From contig NZ_JAGING010000001.1 in NCBI RefSeq assembly GCF_017875835.1, positions 744,001 to 808,000 on the forward strand: a stretch of 64,000 nt of DNA, given 5' to 3'. The stretch's first letter is position 1, and every line of letters starts with the position of its first letter. Below the pieces are notes generated by a model, which was not told the origin of the DNA, searched no databases, and worked only from the letters and a program-made list of their open reading frames with translations. Below, one piece after another: positions 59,924 through 64,000 of the stretch. The DNA is from Psychrobacter sp. PL19. GTDB lineage: Bacteria > Pseudomonadota > Gammaproteobacteria > Pseudomonadales > Moraxellaceae. A program made the position numbers and the translations under genes.

Positions 59924-60103
59924 ATGCCGTATTTATTTGGTGGCTTGGTGCTATTGAACGCCTTAACACTGGGCTATTATCTGTTTATCGAGCAACCCAC
60001 CACCACTCAGAGCTTACAGACTGCACAGGCTGAAATAACACGCCCATTATCTTTTATCAATAGTGCTGAGCATATTCCGGCCCCTATCGGCAGTAAAGAC
60101 TGA
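59924..60103 (+). CDS. Small membrane protein, 59 residues
   Basis: A 59-codon frame with GGGAG and AGGA just upstream of the ATG. It has one hydrophobic N-terminal helix (about residues 3-21, PYLFGGLVLLNALTLGYYLF) followed by a polar tail rich in Thr, Gln and Pro. Codon use resembles the surrounding genes. It may be a single-pass inner-membrane protein. No family is recognised. It lies downstream of bfmS and converges on the EnvZ-like kinase gene. Confidence 0.6.
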   Translation: MPYLFGGLVLLNALTLGYYLFIEQPTTTQSLQTAQAEITRPLSFINSAEHIPAPIGSKD

Positions 60104-60226
60104 TACTGACTAATCTCTAATCTCTAGTCCCTAAACTCATATTCCAGTTGCTATTATTTGAGAATAAATCACTCATAGCTTTATTCTAAAAGCTGCTTTT
60201 AATAGCTAGTGCTTAATAGCCTATGT

Positions 60227-61705
60227 TCAAGAATCTTCATCATCTATTGTATTCTTAGCAATAGATAAGTCTTTGGCCTCAGCGCTTAACGTCTCAGTCT
60301 CAGAAACTTTAGAAATTAAAGGAATCCGCACACAAACTTGTAATCCACCATCCGGATGATTGATCGCTTCAACGGTGCCGTGATGCAAGCGTGCAATACG
60401 GCTTACGATCGCCAGACCCAGTCCACTACCCTGGGTAGTACGTGCGGTCTCACCACGCTCAAACGGCTGCATGATACGCTCTAGTTGGTCTTCTGCGACC
60501 CCATCACCACAGTCACGCACGCATATCATCAATTGTTCTTGCGCTTCTTTATTAACCTCATTTTCAGTGACCACATCGCTATCTTCTGGCTCAGCTGTCT
60601 CTATGAAGGTCGGTATTACAGTCGCCGATAAGTAAATTGGTGGCTTGCCATAACGATTGGCATTATTGACTAGGTTAATAACCAAACGTTTGATTGATAA
60701 CGGTCGTACTGGTACTGCTTCATTATGCTCTGACTGATAAATAAACTTCATTGGCGCAAACTGCACCATAATTTCATTAAATATCACATCTAAGTCGGTT
60801 AGGCGTACTGGCTCATCGGAGCCATCTTTCATAAATGAAATAAACTGCTCTAAAATGGCGTCCATGTCCTCAATGTCATAGATTAAACCCTCACGAAAAA
60901 AATCATCTGGTAGCATCTCAGCCGTTAAGCGCATCCGGGTAAGTGGGGTGCGCAAATCATGAGAAATACCTGCGAGCATAATCGTCCGCTCTTTTTGGGC
61001 TTGATTGAGAGTGGTGAACAAATGATTAAAGGCCATATTCACTTGGCGGATTTCAGTAGGGCCTTCGCGCGTAGGCAGGGTAGTAGCATGGCCAAGACGG
61101 ATATAATTAGTGGCAGCACGCTGTAGATAGCGCAGCGGGCGGTTTAATTGCCGTGCTAACAATATAATAGTTAGCAGCGTTAATATCGGGAGCCCGATCA
61201 AAAATAATATTAATAGGGTCGGGCTATATTGCGAATAATAAACCACTGGTTCGCGAATCCAAAAACTGCTATCACGGCTGTCTTGTACCCACAGCTGCGG
61301 GGTAGGTTTGAACTTGAAATAAACCTCGACCGGACGTCCTAACTGCGCGCCGATTTCGTGTTGCAAGACATCGGTAAAAATTCCTACAAAAGCCTTGTCT
61401 GCAACCAGCGGAAAGTCACCTGGGTTTTCGACCACGACCACATGTGAATGCTGATAAACCCATTGCCGTATTTCTGGATTATCTCGCCAATCTTTTTTGA
61501 CACTGTTGATTAACTCAAGCTCACTGGTCAGGTAGCGTGCATGCGTTTTTAACTCCGGTAAATACAGACTACGCCAAAAAAACCAAATCGATAAACTAAC
61601 ACTGATGATCACAATAAAAGCGACCGTTAAAGTGGTGAGCCAGCTACTAGAGTAGGAACGTGAAAGCCAGGCTTTACGTGGTGTGGGCAGGCTTGGAGTC
61701 GTCAT
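60227..61705 (-). CDS. EnvZ-like sensor histidine kinase
   Basis: A 492-residue membrane kinase like EnvZ. There are two membrane helices (about residues 23-47 and 165-187) enclosing a periplasmic domain of about 115 residues, and HAMP follows. The H-box is GISHDLRTPLTRMRLTAEML with His249 (His243 in E. coli EnvZ). NLVNNANRYG, DCGDGV and TQGSGLGLAIV follow. An acidic insert (about residues 375-395) separates the N and G1 boxes. No ompR-type regulator is adjacent: rpsP diverges upstream and bfmS-linked genes converge downstream. The osmoregulatory role is inferred from similarity only. Confidence 0.88.
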   Translation of the reverse strand: MTTPSLPTPRKAWLSRSYSSSWLTTLTVAFIVIISVSLSIWFFWRSLYLPELKTHARYLTSELELINSVKKDWRDNPEIRQWVYQHSHVVVVENPGDFPLVADKAFVGIFTDVLQHEIGAQLGRPVEVYFKFKPTPQLWVQDSRDSSFWIREPVVYYSQYSPTLLILFLIGLPILTLLTIILLARQLNRPLRYLQRAATNYIRLGHATTLPTREGPTEIRQVNMAFNHLFTTLNQAQKERTIMLAGISHDLRTPLTRMRLTAEMLPDDFFREGLIYDIEDMDAILEQFISFMKDGSDEPVRLTDLDVIFNEIMVQFAPMKFIYQSEHNEAVPVRPLSIKRLVINLVNNANRYGKPPIYLSATVIPTFIETAEPEDSDVVTENEVNKEAQEQLMICVRDCGDGVAEDQLERIMQPFERGETARTTQGSGLGLAIVSRIARLHHGTVEAINHPDGGLQVCVRIPLISKVSETETLSAEAKDLSIAKNTIDDEDS

Positions 61706-62030
61706 GAGTAGGGGCTGTTTTTACAAAGTTCTCACAAAGTATAATTGAATAGCTACTTATTCGCTATGGTGACCCTGTGGTTTCATAGGTTATAAGTGTT
61801 ATTTTATATACTTTTACGAAAATAGGGTCATGAAGGGAGCGTATTGCAAAGAGTATCTCGACCATAATTCGAACCGATAAGGGGTAATCGCTATGGACCT
61901 CATTTGGTAGACGAAGGCATTTAAGCTATTGTTATAATTTAATTAAATAAACACAGTTTATGTTTTCAATAAAATAATACTATGATATAATTATGCCCTT
62001 TTTGGTATACCTGCGAAAGAGAGAATTCAC
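61706..62030. other. Divergent region between the kinase gene and rpsP
   Basis: No gene is seen. It holds the promoters of both units, including a likely rpsP promoter at its right end. Confidence 0.5.
61983..61991 (+). promoter_or_regulatory. Extended -10 promoter of rpsP
   Basis: TGATATAAT is a perfect extended -10 (TGnTATAAT). The -35 region (ttttca about 17 bases upstream) is poor, as often with extended -10 promoters. Start of transcription would be near 61998, 33 bases before rpsP. Confidence 0.65.
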
Positions 62031-62300
62031 ATGGTTGTTATTCGTTTAGCACGGGGCGGTGCCAAGAAACGCCCATTTTATCAAGTTGTTGTTGCTGATC
62101 AACGCCGCGCGCGTGACGGTCGCTACATTGAAAACATCGGCTTTTTTAATCCGCTAGCTAAAGAGTCAGAAGAAGCGGTACGTGTAAATATGGACGCGTA
62201 CAATGCGTGGCTCGAAAAAGGTGCACAACCTTCAGACCGCGTTGCTTCATTAGTAAAAGCTTATAACAAAGCTGCGGCCAGCACTGAAGCTACTGCTTAA
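62031..62300 (+). CDS. rpsP: 30S ribosomal protein S16
   Basis: An 89-residue ribosomal protein with the usual start [20 protein letters not shown] and the FFNP motif (GFFNPLAKE). The length is near that of E. coli (82). It starts the rpsP-rimM-trmD-rplS operon; the last gene lies beyond the window edge. Confidence 0.98.
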   Translation: MVVIRLARGGAKKRPFYQVVVADQRRARDGRYIENIGFFNPLAKESEEAVRVNMDAYNAWLEKGAQPSDRVASLVKAYNKAAASTEATA

Positions 62301-62494
62301 TTGCCAGTTGCCAAGTGCAGTCGTTGAGCATTGATAGCGTGATGGTTGCGTTGCATGCTTGGCTTTAGAACACATAGCGTAGCTGGTTGAGCCAGTGTAC
62401 GCCATTAACTGTTTATCGCTGTTTTAATTGATTGTTTACGTTCTGACAGTCGCTATTTATCCACTGCTATTTATATCATGTTAGGTTAGCCGTT

Positions 62495-63028
62495 ATGTCA
62501 TCTGTACCAGACGCCAGCACCCTTATGAAAATCGGTCAGCTCAAAAAGCCTTACGGCATAAAAGGTTGGCTTTGGGTGTTCAGCGATACCGATGAACACG
62601 CGGAAATATTTGACATCAAGCAGTGGTGGATGAAAACGGCTACTGGTATGAAGCCGCTAACTGTTAAAGCGTGGCGTGAGCAAGGTACAGGACTTGTGGC
62701 TCAGTTTGAGCAAGTTCCTGACCGTAATGTCGCTGAAACCATGAACGGTGCCACTATCTGGGTCGCGCAAGATGTCTTACCAGAAACAGCCGAAGATGAA
62801 TATTATTGGTCGGATTTGGTTGGTCTTCGAGTCATGAATGAACAGGAGCAGTATCTTGGTGATATTACTGAGATGTTTGAGACTGGTGCCCATGATTTGA
62901 TGCGTGTTGCCACAACTGCTGATAGTTTAGATGCTGAAGAACGCTTGATACCCTGGCACAAGCAAACCGTGATGCAGGTCGATATGGCCAGTAAAACGGT
63001 GCTTGTAGCTTGGCCAAGCGACTACTAG
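62495..63028 (+). CDS. rimM: Ribosome maturation factor RimM
   Basis: A 177-residue 30S maturation factor. The N-terminal domain (IGQLKKPYGIKGWLWVFSDTD) and the PRC-barrel domain (EDEYYWSDLVGLRVMN, then GAHDLMRV and LIPWHK) are typical. It binds protein S19 during late 30S assembly. It lies 194 bp after rpsP and 43 bp before trmD. Confidence 0.96.
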   Translation: MSSVPDASTLMKIGQLKKPYGIKGWLWVFSDTDEHAEIFDIKQWWMKTATGMKPLTVKAWREQGTGLVAQFEQVPDRNVAETMNGATIWVAQDVLPETAEDEYYWSDLVGLRVMNEQEQYLGDITEMFETGAHDLMRVATTADSLDAEERLIPWHKQTVMQVDMASKTVLVAWPSDY

Positions 63029-63071
63029 TCTAACTTTAGTCGTTATTTAGACGCGTTTATGTGGGATTTAA

Positions 63072-63836
63072 ATGTATTTTGCCGTGATTAGTATTTTTCC
63101 TGAGATGTTTGCAGCGATTCGTGAGTTTGGTATCACGGGACGTGCGGTCACTCAGACGCAAATCACGATCGAATGTATTAACCCGCGTGATTACACCACT
63201 GACAACTATCGCCGTATTGATGAACGTCCGTATGGTGGCGGTCCTGGCATGGTGATGATGGCTGAGCCATTATCACAAGCCATCGAGGATGCCCGCCTAC
63301 GCGCCAGTCAGCATGGTTGCCGTATTGATAGTGAGTACTGCCCGGTGATTTATATGTCGCCACAAGGGCAGACACTCAGCGAAAGTAACGTGGTCAACAT
63401 GACTGAGTATGACGGCATGATTATATTATGTGGTCGTTACGAAGGTATTGATGAACGCCTATTATCGCAGCATGTCGATATGGAAGTGTCGGTTGGAGAT
63501 TATGTGTTGACTGGTGGCGAGCTACCAGCGATGGTGCTAATGGATAGTGTGATACGTCGTCTACCTAATATAATGGGTGATGACCAATCAGCAGAACAAG
63601 ACTCGTTTGTCGATGGCTTGCTCGATTGCCCACACTATACTAAGCCACATAATTTTGCTGGTATGGCAGTGCCTGAAGTACTAGTGTCAGGCCACCATGC
63701 CAACATTGCCAAATGGCGCTTTAGTCAGCAAGTTGAACGCACGCAAACGCGGCGTCCAGATTTATGGCAGGCTTTTAGGCCAACGACGCAGCAAGCTAAA
63801 TGGTTAAAAGCATTGGCAAAAATAGATAAAAAGTAG
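63072..63836 (+). CDS. trmD: tRNA (guanine37-N1)-methyltransferase
   Basis: A 254-residue SPOUT methyltransferase that makes m1G37 in tRNA and prevents frameshifting. The sequence YGGGPGMVM, the trefoil-knot segments [14 protein letters not shown] and [17 protein letters not shown] and the RRPDLW end are as in E. coli TrmD (255). The start ATG at 63072 gives [12 protein letters not shown]. Confidence 0.98.
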   Translation: MYFAVISIFPEMFAAIREFGITGRAVTQTQITIECINPRDYTTDNYRRIDERPYGGGPGMVMMAEPLSQAIEDARLRASQHGCRIDSEYCPVIYMSPQGQTLSESNVVNMTEYDGMIILCGRYEGIDERLLSQHVDMEVSVGDYVLTGGELPAMVLMDSVIRRLPNIMGDDQSAEQDSFVDGLLDCPHYTKPHNFAGMAVPEVLVSGHHANIAKWRFSQQVERTQTRRPDLWQAFRPTTQQAKWLKALAKIDKK

Positions 63837-64000
63837 TTTTGGCAAGATAAAAAACTGCTTTGATAAACAGTTAATAAATAGAATTTTGAGCAAGATTAAA
63901 CAGGTCATACGATAATGGCCGTTTGCCAACCCAATTTATGTTGTGTCTATTTAATACATACTATTAATAATAGGCATGATTACTTATTACAAACAGGTGA
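63837..64000. other. End of window after trmD
   Basis: AT-rich non-coding sequence without a clear terminator. By operon convention rplS should begin just beyond the window. Confidence 0.5.

Overview
The window looks like the chromosome of a Psychrobacter-type member of the Moraxellaceae (Gammaproteobacteria). The evidence is the moderate-to-low GC content, the close match of the response regulator at 56.7 kb to Acinetobacter BfmR, the dksA-gluQ pair, a complete F1Fo ATP synthase operon, the rpsP-rimM-trmD order and the protein sequences in general. No plasmid, prophage, CRISPR array or complete insertion sequence is visible.

Layout. 0-10 kb: a YchJ-like protein, a YdjM-like membrane hydrolase, a DUF3025 protein, aconitase A, a DMT transporter, a tRNA-Ala/tRNA-Glu pair and gltX. 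10-19 kb: one arm of the division and cell-wall cluster, rsmH-ftsL-ftsI-murE-murF-mraY. murD-ftsW lie separately at 37.7-40.8 kb. 19-25 kb: rlmA, a broken cardiolipin synthase gene, a TrkH/TrkA-type potassium uptake pair and a DUF3124 lipoprotein. 25-31.8 kb: a gene-poor, AT-rich accessory stretch with two tandem paralogous small proteins of unknown function, then an M20 amidohydrolase with a DUF3100 membrane protein, then tRNA-Ser. 32-37.6 kb: a secreted endonuclease, small proteins, glnK-amtB with a candidate sigma-54 promoter, a tandem Usp protein and a decayed SulP transporter. 40.8-47.6 kb: gluQ, dksA, cpdA and a zinc regulon (zur-znuC-znuB diverging from znuA) with an almost perfect Zur box between the two arms. 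48-56 kb: atpI and atpBEFHAGDC. 56-64 kb: bfmR and bfmS, a small membrane protein, an EnvZ-like kinase with no neighbouring regulator, and rpsP-rimM-trmD.

The most interesting structure is a family of about 133-149 bp non-coding repeats with TATAGT(C/T)AA-type inverted ends and an internal inverted repeat around TACTGCTGG. At least eight full-length copies and one partial copy lie in this window. The copy at 20584-20720 sits inside the 3' part of the cardiolipin synthase pseudogene. Removing it together with one TA restores the reading frame exactly through to a normal-looking C-terminus. The sequence itself therefore shows that the family inserts at TA with duplication of TA, as non-autonomous (MITE-like) elements of IS630/Tc1-mariner type do. 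Copies also sit inside the cell-wall cluster (rsmH/ftsL, murE/murF, after mraY).

Housekeeping assignments rest on recognisable motifs and operon context and are firm. The small hypothetical proteins, promoters and possible non-coding RNA are tentative, and no database search could be run.
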